A stretch of 64,000 nt of DNA from positions 14,995,667 through 15,059,666 of the forward strand of contig OZ038465.1 in the NCBI GenBank assembly GCA_964036295.1, given 5' to 3'. The stretch is from Plumapathes pennacea (lineage: Eukaryota; Cnidaria; Anthozoa; Antipatharia; Myriopathidae). The notes under the pieces are model-generated. The model was given only the letters and a program-made list of their open reading frames with translations. It was not told where the DNA came from and ran no database searches. The translations under genes and the position numbers were made by a program. This document shows positions 33,117 to 43,247 of this stretch, piece by piece. Position 1 is the stretch's first letter; each line of letters opens with the position of its first letter.

Positions 33117-34432
33117 CTAGAAATACGATAATCGCAGATACCCCTCGCTCTGACATTGATGGGACTTTTACTTTGGTACTCCCAACAAGAGTAGCCTTTG
33201 TTTTGTACCGAAATGTTGACTCAATCTTTTCTTCGAAGTCAAATGCTACACGCAAAGGAAGGAGAAATAGAATAGTGTGTGTTATACTTTTGCGTTGAAA
33301 AAAAGAATCGATTGCGTCACGAAGTACGTATTTCCCACGGTCGGTCGGCACGACAAATTAATTTATACAGTCTGCCAAGCACGTTCTCAAATTTAATATT
33401 CAAATTTTGAAGTTGGTCGGCCGTCGTAGTACGGAAAAAAAGAACGAGTTTCCAATTTTGAATTCATAGGCATTACAATTAAATAGGCTTCCTGTGCAAT
33501 TTGTTTTTACCCTGGACTGCATGCACAAGACTCAGGCATGCATGTTTAATGAGCTCGAATTGTTTTGTACGTGAACGCGCTCAAAACAACATGATTTCTC
33601 CCAGAATCAAAGCAAAACTTGAACGGTTTACTTCAAATTATACACGGGCTTCAGACCTAGTCATACTTCTAAGGGCTTGTGAACGATTCTCGCTGCAATC
33701 ACCGCATGTCAAATTACAGTATTTGTTACAGTTTTAGTCTTGAAAGAAATAATAAGACATCTGACTAAATCATTCAGGACTCCAAGTTCCGATTGCTCTG
33801 AGCCAATACGGTAGCCGAAACTGGCGACAGAAGCGTATTAAAACAATGCTTCGAGGGAAAATGATCAGCATACAGATTTTAAGGCTCTTTCTAAGTGTAA
33901 GCAGACCTTTGTTGCTTGTCCTTTCTGAATAAGGATCTGAGTTTAACACAAGACGGCGTCTGAAGCTCCCGATTTGCTTCCGAGCGCTGTTCCCTTTGCG
34001 GAGCCGTTTGTTCGGCACGCTTCCGTTCCTGATGCTGTCGGTTATCAAATGTTTGTCGTCTTTTCTCTAGACGTATTTGGCACTGTTCGATTGTTTCACG
34101 ATTTCGCCTTGCCCGTGCTACTTCCCTTCTCTTTTGCAGACGAGCTTCGCGAGACCGTGCTGTGTCAAGTTTTCCAGTTTTCAAATTCATTTTCGTGAAC
34201 GCAGTTACGTACAGTTGTTGCTTCGTTCAAACCTTTGTTTGACCTCGCTTTGACGCTAATCGATAATTGTTATTACGTCATTGCCTTAGAGGTCGCCCTA
34301 TGACAGACTGACAGACTGACTGACGAACATTAGATTTCGAGATGGCGACTCGCTTGGAGTCTCTACACAAAGCGAATTTGCTGCATTAGCACCGTGATTA
34401 TTACCCTCACTTCGCTTCGCTTCGCTCGGGGA
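33117..34432 (-). mobile_element. Complete non-autonomous Helitron
   Basis: On the minus strand it runs from TCCCCGAGCG (34432) to a 3' end ...TATTTCTAG (33117), inserted between A and T. Unit 1 has the uninterrupted site (TTAATTATTA|ATTACATTGTGG near 28180-28200), so both ends are exact. It is 1316 bp long. It carries a basic coding remnant at 34190-33891 (ERSREARLQKRRE-type, RNRETIEQCQIRLEKRRQT, APQREQRSEANRELQ) that looks like the N-terminus of a Helitron Rep/helicase; no Rep or helicase domain is present. Confidence 0.9.
33891..34190 (-). CDS. Helitron-borne Arg/Glu-rich short ORF
   Basis: A 99-codon frame made of R/E/Q-rich helix repeats (RSREARLQKRREVAR, RNRETIEQ, ERKRAEQTAPQREQR). The same frame occurs in the elements at 28758 and 59281 with substitutions. 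By comparison with Helitron helicase-like proteins I read it as a retained N-terminal segment. It is probably not a working protein; its intactness here but not at 29012-29200 may be chance. Confidence 0.5.
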   Translation of the reverse strand: MNLKTGKLDTARSREARLQKRREVARARRNRETIEQCQIRLEKRRQTFDNRQHQERKRAEQTAPQREQRSEANRELQTPSCVKLRSLFRKDKQQRSAYT

Positions 34433-35094
34433 TTACATTGTGGCTGACTAAAACGGAAGCTGGTAAAAAGGGAATTTGACGTGCGCTGCCTGATAATGGC
34501 ATTTTGACACTGATTACATGTTGTGTTTTATCAGCTGCTAAACGAAACTGAACATGCCTGGCTTATCGTCGTGTCATCTTGCATTGTTCTCTAGGTGACC
34601 GTTTAATAGAGGCCGGATATCCAATAAAATTAGCCAATTGGGGATCTAAACGGTGACCGCGTCCCCCTTACAGTAATTAAGGTCTTGATAAAGGTTCGCG
34701 AGTCCCTCTTGGAAAAAAATCATTGTAGCGTTACAATTTAGTGTACATACACGTATTATACATTGTCATAAAGGTCTTGGACTGCAGAATATAGATCTGA
34801 TGTTATCGTGTTCAAGCACATTGAAGTTGAAGTACGATTTAAGTTAATTTGAAACTTGACTGTTTCGAAAACGGGAATCAAAACTTTTGTCGGTTTGATT
34901 CGAAAATGCTAAAACAACTTTTATGCATTAGATTCAGCTCATGAAAAGTTCGGTGTAAATAGCTCTGTTGTAAATACTGCTTGCAAGTAATTAAACTCAC
35001 TGATCATAAATAAACCAAGCAGCAAACGTGCACAATGTCTCGATATCATGACGTGGATGTTTGCCCCAAACGTATAACAAGTGTTGGCTCTATG

Positions 35095-35310
35095 CTTGAC
35101 TTGCAACCACGCGTCACGCGACCGCAGCACCCTCAAAATTAACAGATTGTACCTTTTTGACTCCAGAACTGAAAAGATCGCACCTGAATTAGTCCACATG
35201 CCAATTTTGGATTGTCTAGGCTTAACTTTGGCGAAGTACCGGCAATTTGCTTTTTGGAGATTTGGTCGGATTTAATAAAAGTTTGTATGCGGCCGCCATG
35301 TTGATGGACC
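35095..35310. repeat. Inverted repeat arm (partner 38310-38490)
   Basis: Contains CACGCGACCGCAGCACCCTC, TTTTTGACTCCAGAA and GCGGCCGCCATGTTG; the reverse complement, with about 80-85 percent similarity by eye, is at 38310-38490. The two arms are 3 kb apart and point inwards. Confidence 0.7.
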
Positions 35311-36966
35311 AAAGATTGTCCACCAACATTCCCAGCTGCTAGTTTCCCGAGTGTGTGAGGGTACTTAGCTCAGGCAATCGCACATCAATTCGTCGTTTTC
35401 ACTAAAATAAACCTCTTGCGCGCCGTCATTTTCGGGCTAAAAGTGGTCCTGAAAATCCCGTGTCCCCTCCCCTTGGCAAACAAAGAGCCATGATAATCTG
35501 ACAAACATTCTACTATATCATGTTTCAGTCAGTCTCTCTTCTTTGATTTTGTGAAATCTTTCTCCTCGCATTGGCGATTTCAAGATTAGCGCATTGATCC
35601 GAGTATTCTGCATCAAACGACGAAAAATAACGAAAATACAGATACCTACAAACACTGATATCCATGTTGACCTATGCCAAGGCGACTGTCTGAACTTGTC
35701 GTCAGAGTTAAATACGGTCTCCCTTCATTTCAGTTCGTCGCAGAACTCAAACGTTCACGGTGGATCAGTTCCTTTGATAGCTGACAGCTGAGGTTATGAA
35801 GCTGGCCGGAACTTGCCGCGAACATTCACGTCAGTACGATAAGTAAAACCTCACTTTGTTCGACTCATTTTAGCTTCTCGCGGAAGCTAGTGTTTTGCCA
35901 GAGCCGTTCTCCGAATTGGAATAACTTTTAAATAATTTAGCCGCACATGTCTTCATAATTGGTTTAAGTCTCCAGGCAACACAAATAAACAAGTCGCGTT
36001 AGATTAATTTTGCGAGCCAAAGCACGTTCCTCGTCGGTGTAAGGTGTATTCAGTATGTATCAGAGCGTTCTTCAGTGGGAACATTTCATATTTAGCTCAC
36101 GAATCCACAAAGTGGGTCGAAAGTGGATTGCGAGGTATTGTAATTACTTTGTGGTTCCCTGTTCCCACCCTCTGTTGTCAACAATGGGTTTCCAAGTAAA
36201 GCAGTTGCGGTTTTCCAAATTTGGGCATGATGAGGTTCGCGCAATAGTGCCTGTCGAACAGGTCAGTTTTAAAAGCAAAATGTTGTCGTAGTTTGTTGTT
36301 GCGACCAAATTTTTGTTCGGAACGTGTTCTCATTTTGAAGGTTGTCATGCGTTCAAAGTTTGTTTGGCCATTGACCATGAAATCGGTTGTGTTTCACTCT
36401 GCTGTGTTCTGCGTTGTTATGCGACATTTTGGCGCGGTGCCACGAAGGTTAAACAATCAGTAGCACCAATATCGCAAACAAATCTGAAGTTGTTGGTTTA
36501 GTATCCGCCAATCTGCAGTGACAGTAAATACGGCTTGGAAGATACTAGGCCAAAAAGATATTGAATCTCTTGGCTATATAAAAAAAAGCCAAAAATATCC
36601 ATTTCCGGTGAATGCTTACAAGTTCATACAGTATGCAAACTATCACTTTAATTATCAATTCTTGGTTTGCATGTGACGTCATAAAAAGCCATCTCAAATA
36701 TAACGTATCCTATAAGTCCAATTCACTGATATGTTCAAGACTATTTTGCCTCAAGACTTTAAGAAAAATTCTGGATCGATACAAAATATCTATTGGGAGC
36801 TATGGACGTTTGAATACCGTGACAACAAAGCCGTGAGTATGAGCGACTTTGGAATGGGGTACTAAGAAGTCTTTTATTTTAACGATTTTTAAAAGCTTGC
36901 CATTCAAATTCTGATTGGTAACGGAAGTGCATCTTTGTGCTGATCCAAGTTTCAGATCTGTGAAAT
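35311..36966. other. No gene seen
   Basis: AT-rich sequence between repeat blocks. Short plus-strand frames at 36055-36291 and 36313-36501 have no recognisable domain and no splice context that I trust. Confidence 0.45.
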
Positions 36967-37441
36967 GCCTTTAAAGTGCACATAAGCCCAAAAATGATAT
37001 CTTTGCAATCGATTCTACATAAAGTAAATAGTCGACTGTCAGAATATTTCTGTGTTTCAACATTGCGCCTATGAGTTATAGAGGTTTATATTTCGAATAT
37101 GGTAAAGACGTGACGTCAAATAAAGGAGTAATTCCATGTTATTTCTTTCTCTTCGTGATTGGAACTGTTTTCAGATTCATAAAATATTTGGTAAAATCAT
37201 TTATACAAAATTCAAATATAAGATGGACGTTGGTAAAATGTCATTTACGTCCACCAACAAGATTTTGTATAATAAATTGTTCCTTCTTTGACGTCACGTC
37301 ATTACCATATTCAAAATATAAACCTTTATAACTCAAAGGTGCAGCGTTAAAAGGTAGAGTTATTCTAATAATCAACATGTTTCCTTCATGTAGATTCGAT
37401 TGTAAAGATATCATTTTTGGGCTTATATGCACTTTAATGTC
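36967..37441. mobile_element. Foldback MITE with long arms
   Basis: Arms of about 165 bp: TTTAAAGTGCACATAAGCCC... and GTTATAGAGGTTTATATTTCGAATATGG... on the left are repeated in reverse order and complement on the right (...CCATATTCAAAATATAAACC... and ...GGGCTTATATGCACTTTAA). The arms are separated by about 150 bp. No coding content. Confidence 0.85.
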
Positions 37442-37662
37442 TGGGTATCCTTCTCTCTGTTTCTGTATTAAGTGTGTGCGTTTTCCCAATTCTTAAATTT
37501 TCTCAATTTCCCAGAAAAGAATCATTTCTTCTAGAAAAGTTTTAGCGTGAACACAGATGCGACGCGACATTTTGGCAGCGGGCCAGCTGATTCAAGCTAA
37601 CGGAAATACGTCACAAATTATCTTGTGGTGTAAGGGTGCCTGTGGCAAATGCCATTTTTTCA

Positions 37663-37663
37663 T

Positions 37664-37699
<36 letters not shown>
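37663..37699. repeat. Poly-A tract
   Basis: About 36 A residues; could be the tail of an unrecognised retroposed sequence or a mononucleotide repeat. Confidence 0.85.
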
Positions 37700-37707
<8 letters not shown>

Positions 37708-38309
37708 AATGCAGTAGACACATATGCACCTCACAGGTGCCTATTTTTCGTCATTTCACACGGTTAAACTATTTCGTCACGATGCCGAAAAACATTGTTT
37801 GTAACTAATTTCCGACTTCATGGTACAGCTTTGAATCAGTTTCCGCGACGACAGAAGGCGGAGAACGCTTGGAGCAGGGAATACTTCAAAGGCATGGTGA
37901 GAAAATACCGCCACGTGGGTCCCAGGAGCGTGAGATTTCTCACAAAAATCGTTTAACATGTATAGAAGGGGTTTATACATGGTAAACGATTTTTCGTCAT
38001 TATCTCGCGGGAAATGACGAAAAATCGTTTACCATGTATATGATTTGTTATTCGTATCATCTGGTATATACTATGCACAGGGTTAAGTAAATCACAAAAA
38101 ATCGTTTATATCATATTTCGCGCAAATCACAAAATTCGTGATGATCTGATCAACCGTGACAGGCGCGTGGCCGACTAAAATCGGTGCTTGTGTCTGAATT
38201 CTAAAGTTTTCCTCCACGAAACATTTTAAAATTGGCACTGCGAAAGATGTGAAGTAACATAACATCAAACTGAGTCACAGATCAGCTTCATTTCGTGTTC
38301 CGAGTTCCA

Positions 38310-38490
38310 CTAACATGGCGGCCGCATACAAACTCTTATCAGATCTCAAAAAAACAAATTGCCGCTGCTTCGCCAAAATAAAACCTGGACAATCCAAAAT
38401 TGGCATCTGGACTAATTCACGCATGCTCTTTTTATTTCTGGAGTCAAAAAGATACAATCTATTATTTTGGAGGCTGTTGCGGTCGCGTGA
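38310..38490. repeat. Inverted repeat arm (partner 35095-35310)
   Basis: Reverse complement of the block at 35095-35310, including the GGCGGCCGCATACAAACT end. Confidence 0.7.
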
Positions 38491-38989
38491 CTTGTGAAAC
38501 CCGTGAAATCCGCGTCGATAATTGTTTTCTCTCAATTAATATAGAACACTTTTTAAGCTCGCGTTCACCACAAAGTGGTGAAAAGCGCAGCTTTATGTGA
38601 TTAGTCACCTTTTCTTTACACACGTCTTTAGTTTGGATGCAGCCTAGGCTGGAGTATTATGGTCTTTGGTGAATATGTAGATGTCGAAAATAAGCTGTGC
38701 ATGATATGAGTAATGAAGTCACCGATAGACTTTTTTCTCCAGACGGTCTCGTTCCGGTTAAAAGATTCGGCAGTGAAGAATTTCAAATTCTCCCATTTCG
38801 AGCGCCACACTATTAAGTATTATAATTTTCACCCTCTGCCGCCTTGTGCGAGGGTGTCCATTTGAATATATATACATGCCTTTATTGTGATTTATAGTGT
38901 TCGATATGTAGACTACAAGGGTAAAGCCAAAGCCAGAGGCTTATGTGACACAGGTTAAGCGGAAAATTTGCAAAATGACAGATTATCTA

Positions 38990-41040
38990 TTGTGGGACAT
39001 TGGGAAGGATCGCAAATAATTAATTAATAAAGAAGCATAAAACTGAGTACTATTACAAGTAGGATCTAGGGAATGCAACTGATTGTAGGAGGAGAAAATT
39101 AGCTAAGTTATCACAGTAAGAAAATATGTCTTCAGTAATTTTTTGTGGTTGTGTTGTTTTAGAGATTGTCAGAGGTATTGAGTTCCAGACATGGGGATCT
39201 TGTTATCTGATAGCAAATTAATATCTCAGAAAGTCATAGTGAAGGTCATTTCTGTGTCTAGTGTTGTGGTCATGGTATTCGAGGTTAAGTCTGAGGAATG
39301 AGGACAAGGAATTAGGAAGGAGTTTGTTTAGATGAGAAAAGACAAAGCATGAAATCTGGAATTTATAGATATTGGAAACAGTTAGTATATTAAGTTTATT
39401 AAACAAGGGCTGTGAGTGAGCATAAGTTGAGGAGTGAGTGATAACTTGAATAACTTTTTTTGTAGGATTGAGAGAGGTTGTACATGTGTATAGTAGGTTG
39501 AGGCCCAAATTAGATTACAATATTGTAAATATAGTAAGACAAGTGAATTATGGAGAGTTCTGAGAGTTTATAATCGAAGAATCGACGACACCTATTGATG
39601 ATACCTATTGCTTAGTCTTCATAATTAGATTGTGGGGCATCCATGACAATTTTTCATGTAGTGTAATTCCAAGAAGCTTTGTGTGCTCAATCGTATCAAT
39701 GTTAACTCCGTTTACGTGAAGGGGATTATCTTAAGAATTAACTTTTTTTCTTGCCGGGTGAAATAGAACATACTTAGTTTTGGTAGGATGAAGGGTTAGT
39801 TTGTTAGCTGTTAGCAAGGATGCAACATGCTTGAGTACAGTATGATATCCATCAGAGATTTTATGTCCTTGTGTTTGGCAAATAGATTTTTGTCATCAGC
39901 AAAGAAGATAAAAGCTAGGTAACTATAGAGCAGTTAAAAATGTCATTTATGTACAGTCGGCTCTCTCAAAGCGGACACTCTTTAAGGCGGACACCTCTAA
40001 AGCGGACAGAAAATTTGGTCTCTGCCGAATTTCACTTGTTTCTCTGTAACTGAACTCCCTCTAAGGCAGACAGCGGACACTTTTTATCAAACATTACATT
40101 CAGAAAACCTCTCAAAGCGGACACCGGATGTTTCCGAAATTTTTATAACAGACCTGAAGTTAGCGCAATCTGATGACAGGTTAATCTCTGGTTTTAATAA
40201 AATATACCAGACCTGACAGTAGGGAGTAATCAATGCATACCATCACTTTTCCCATCAGTTATACACTTTACTGGCAAAAAGACACACTTGCGCAGCCCTT
40301 TGCTGGAGTCACTTGCATTCTTCTGCTTTTTTGCATCTTGGTTTCGATCAACAGTTTTAATCTTCTCGTTTTCTTTGTCCATGCACTTTGCTATCCAGGT
40401 CACAGCCTCTGGAACACTTTGAAGCTTGTACTTACAAAGTTTGTAATAAACGGAGGTTATGAACCCTGACTCCAAGTAAAATAACAAGCGACACAAACGA
40501 GTTTTGCTATTAAGGTTAATTCACAAACATTTAAAGTGCGTATGAACTGTGTCAGATTCCGTTAGGACTAAAAGCGATGCAACTGCTCCATCATGTGATT
40601 ACATTGTACACTATAATAAAGCACTGGTTTCAGTTTTGAGGTTCAGGTTATATCAACTCTCTCTAAGACGGACAGTAAATTTGGTCCCGAGGGTGTCACA
40701 GTATATTTTGTTGTATGATGACTTAGTGTTATCTAAGTCAACATACTTCTGTCTGTTGCTTAGGTAGCTCTTTATCCAGAATAGGGGTATTCCTCTGAAG
40801 CCAAAAAATTCAAGTTTGCCTTGTAGAATTCGGTGATTATTTGTGTCAAACGCTTTCTTGAGATCAATAAAAATGCCTATTGTGATTTCATTGTTTTCAA
40901 ATGCTTGGAAGGTTTGGTCCACCAATTCAAGCTGGACAGCCATCCACATAGTGTCTTTTTCTAAAACAGTAGTGGTGATCATTGAGAATATTAAATTTGT
41001 AAGGAAGGCAGACATTCTGAAATAGACAATTTGTGCCGGG
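38990..41040 (-). mobile_element. LINE reverse-transcriptase remnant, split by a DNA transposon
   Basis: On the minus strand 41015-40697 encodes an RT fragment with the catalytic-region motif IFIDLKKAFDT and the following GIPLFWIKSYLSNRQ. The C-terminal part continues at 39950-38990 (FFADDKNLF with the DD of the RT active site, then LNPTKKVIQVITHSS, NKLNILTVSNIYKFQ, YHDHNTRHRNDLHY). A pogo-like element at 39954-40696 separates them. Several frameshifts make it inactive. The motif style is that of Jockey/CR1-group non-LTR retrotransposons. Confidence 0.8.
39954..40696. mobile_element. Pogo/Tigger-like DNA element, copy 1 (inserted in the LINE)
   Basis: It begins CAGTCGGCTCTCTCAAAGCGGACA directly after TA, the classical pogo-type start, with several GCGGACA subrepeats. 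The right end (CTCTCTAAGACGGACAG...GAGGGTGTC) is truncated compared with copy 2. It contains a minus-strand frame (40496-40230: SVPEAVTWIAKCMDKEN) also present, broken, in copy 2. Confidence 0.75.
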
Positions 41041-41245
41041 ATTAATACAGTAGGCTCCAGTTGTTCAATGTATAACTATATCCAGTAGATAAGTTGCTAT
41101 CCAGAATAAGCAATGTCCTCCTAACTACATTTATGCGAGATTGCACCAAAATCGCCACAGAATGAAGTTCTTAGTTCTTGATGCTTTGCATTATTTTTAC
41201 AGTCATAATAAATAATTTATTGACCTGCTCTTGCTATGAGATATG

Positions 41246-42041
41246 CAGTCAACTCTGCCTAAGGCGGACACCCTCGGGATCAAATTTATTGTCCGCCTTA
41301 GAGAGATTCATGTAGCCTGATACCTGAACCTCAAAACTGAAACCAGTGTTTTTTTACAGTGTACAATGTAGTCACATGACGGACCGGTTGCGTGTCTTTT
41401 AGTCCTAATGGGATTCAACACAGCTCATACGCACTTTGAACGTTTGTGAATTAACCTTAACAAAACTCGTTTGTGTCGCTTGTTATTTTACTTGGAGTCA
41501 GGGTTCATAACCTCCATTCATTACAAAAAAACCTTTGTAATGCACCTGTGGTGTTGCAAGTCTTGCATCTTGCACGCGCTGTGAGCTGTTCATTAAACTG
41601 GCCCCCACATCATCGACTTTTAGCTTGCAAAGAGGCAGTGACCTGCTTTAAACTGCCGCTGATCAAAACCAAGACGCGAAAAAGCAAAAGAAGAATGCAA
41701 GTGACTCCAGTAAAGGCTGCGCAAATGAGTATTTTCGCCTGTGAAGCTTATAACTGATGGAAGACGTGACGATGTGCATTGAATACTCCCTACAGTATGC
41801 ATGTCTGGTATATTTTATTAAAACCAAAGACGTACCTGTCATCAGATTGCGCAAATTTCGAGTCTGTTATAAAATTTCGTAAACATCCGATGTCCGCTTT
41901 GAGAGGTTTTTTGAACCAAAATTTTGAAAAAAAGTGTCCGCTGTCCACCTTAGAGTTCAGTTACAGAGAATCAAGTAAAATTTTGCAGGGACCAGATTGT
42001 CTGTCCGCTTTAGAGAGGTGTCTGCTTTGAGAGGGTTACTG
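41246..42041. mobile_element. Pogo/Tigger-like DNA element, copy 2 (opposite orientation)
   Basis: It starts CAGTCAACTCTGCCTAAGGCGGACA and ends GTCTGCTTTGAGAGGGTTACTG before TA. The interior matches copy 1 in reverse complement (GTGACTCCAG(T/C)AAAG, ACTTGGAGTCAGGGTTCATAACCTCC). No transposase domain seen; non-autonomous. Confidence 0.75.
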
Positions 42042-42297
42042 TAACTAATGGCTACTGCGCATGATCATGACAATGGCTTTTTCGGTTCTACTAATCGTAC
42101 GCATTTTACTCACGTTTTGTCCCAACTATTTCTTACAGCATCTTTTAGAGTAAGATTCATAGTAAAATGATTTGAAAAAATTACACTTGGATTGCTGGTC
42201 GTTGTACTTTATCTGAATCCTGTGAAAGGTCAATATTTTAGAAAGACTTTGGGGATATAAATTTTCTGGTGGATTTTTGAGATATTGCTGGCCTAGT

Positions 42298-42737
42298 TCA
42301 GAAGTCAGCCTCCTTTCTTTCTTCTTTTTGAGGTTTAAAATGCTGTAATGCCTCCAGTGGAAGATCGCTGTAGAGATAAACAACCTTCATGCGCAACATG
42401 CCCCTCACTTTAATGAATATGAAGGCAGCGGATGAAGCAAGTGTCACAATAATAATAGCAAAAGTCGTAGCAATCATGAAGTAAACGATATTTTGGATGA
42501 TAATGCAATCTGCATCCACATATTGTTTTGATTCATATTTCAACTTCTGTCTATAAGTATTGCCATCGTAGTCTTCGAACTGCATCGCCTTGATGTTGGG
42601 AAAGATGCAGGGCTGCAGGTGGAAATCTAGCAGTTCTGCTTCAATAAAATGGTTTGTGGTTTGACAGTTTTCCAGGTCACATAGTTCCTTGTTGAGTTCT
42701 CTAAATCTGTGTTCTTGTTCGCTGTTAAAGTCCTTAA
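42298..42737 (-). pseudogene. Orphan terminal exon of a single-pass membrane protein
   Basis: An open frame from an AG acceptor-like site at about 42737 to a TGA at 42298: a Cys-containing ectodomain piece (ELCDLENCQTTNHF, LLDFHLQPCIFPNIKAM), then a hydrophobic segment (IVYFMIATTFAIIIVTLASSA) and a basic, charged tail. It reads like the C-terminal exon of a type I membrane protein. Immediately upstream the sequence switches to the 3' flank of the duplicated peptidase unit (42749), so any preceding exons have been displaced. Family not recognised; it may be a fragment left by the duplication breakpoint. Confidence 0.5.
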
Positions 42738-43247
42738 ACTTTTATCAGCACGTAGAACGAGTTGCAGTTTATTGTTTTACGTTTGTATCTCTGTTACAGT
42801 TGATACCACAACATTCCTCTTTAAAAATTAAATAAGCGCCCTGTCTCTAATATGATTGAACTGTACCTTTCTGGACACAAGAGTTAATTCGATCGGTCAG
42901 AGGGAAATGTCAACGTATTTTCTGGATAATTCACAAAGTTAGTAAAACTCCACTTCAAGCATAGCAGTTACCAGAATTGGTAGCGCAAAAAGTACAATCT
43001 TGTAATGTGATGATAATGCATTCATCATCAATATATCATATGGCTTGTAGTGTTTGCGGTAACTTCGGTTTCCCAACGATTCGCAAAATAAATCCTCAAA
43101 AACTGTTTCTATGAAAAATGTCTGACACCCCACACCAACCTGCAATGCTTTGCTGTCATAAAAGTTGCGTTACAAGTTGTAGGAGAAAAACAAGTACCTC
43201 GTGTAATAGGAAACAGCCCATTCAGGAAGAGCAAGACACGCGGCACA

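Larger units (their letters stand above)
29960..35007. repeat. Segmental duplication, unit 2
   Basis: Second copy of 24275-28757. It contains the homologue of the first known peptidase exon (about 30309-30473) still open in the same frame but with many amino-acid changes, lacks the following exon, and has a Helitron at 33117-34432. It is therefore likely a non-functional fragment. Confidence 0.88.

Noticed and set aside
36055-36501. Plus-strand frames of 62-78 codons as small genes.
   Set aside because: No recognisable domain, no duplication to test conservation and no convincing splice sites.
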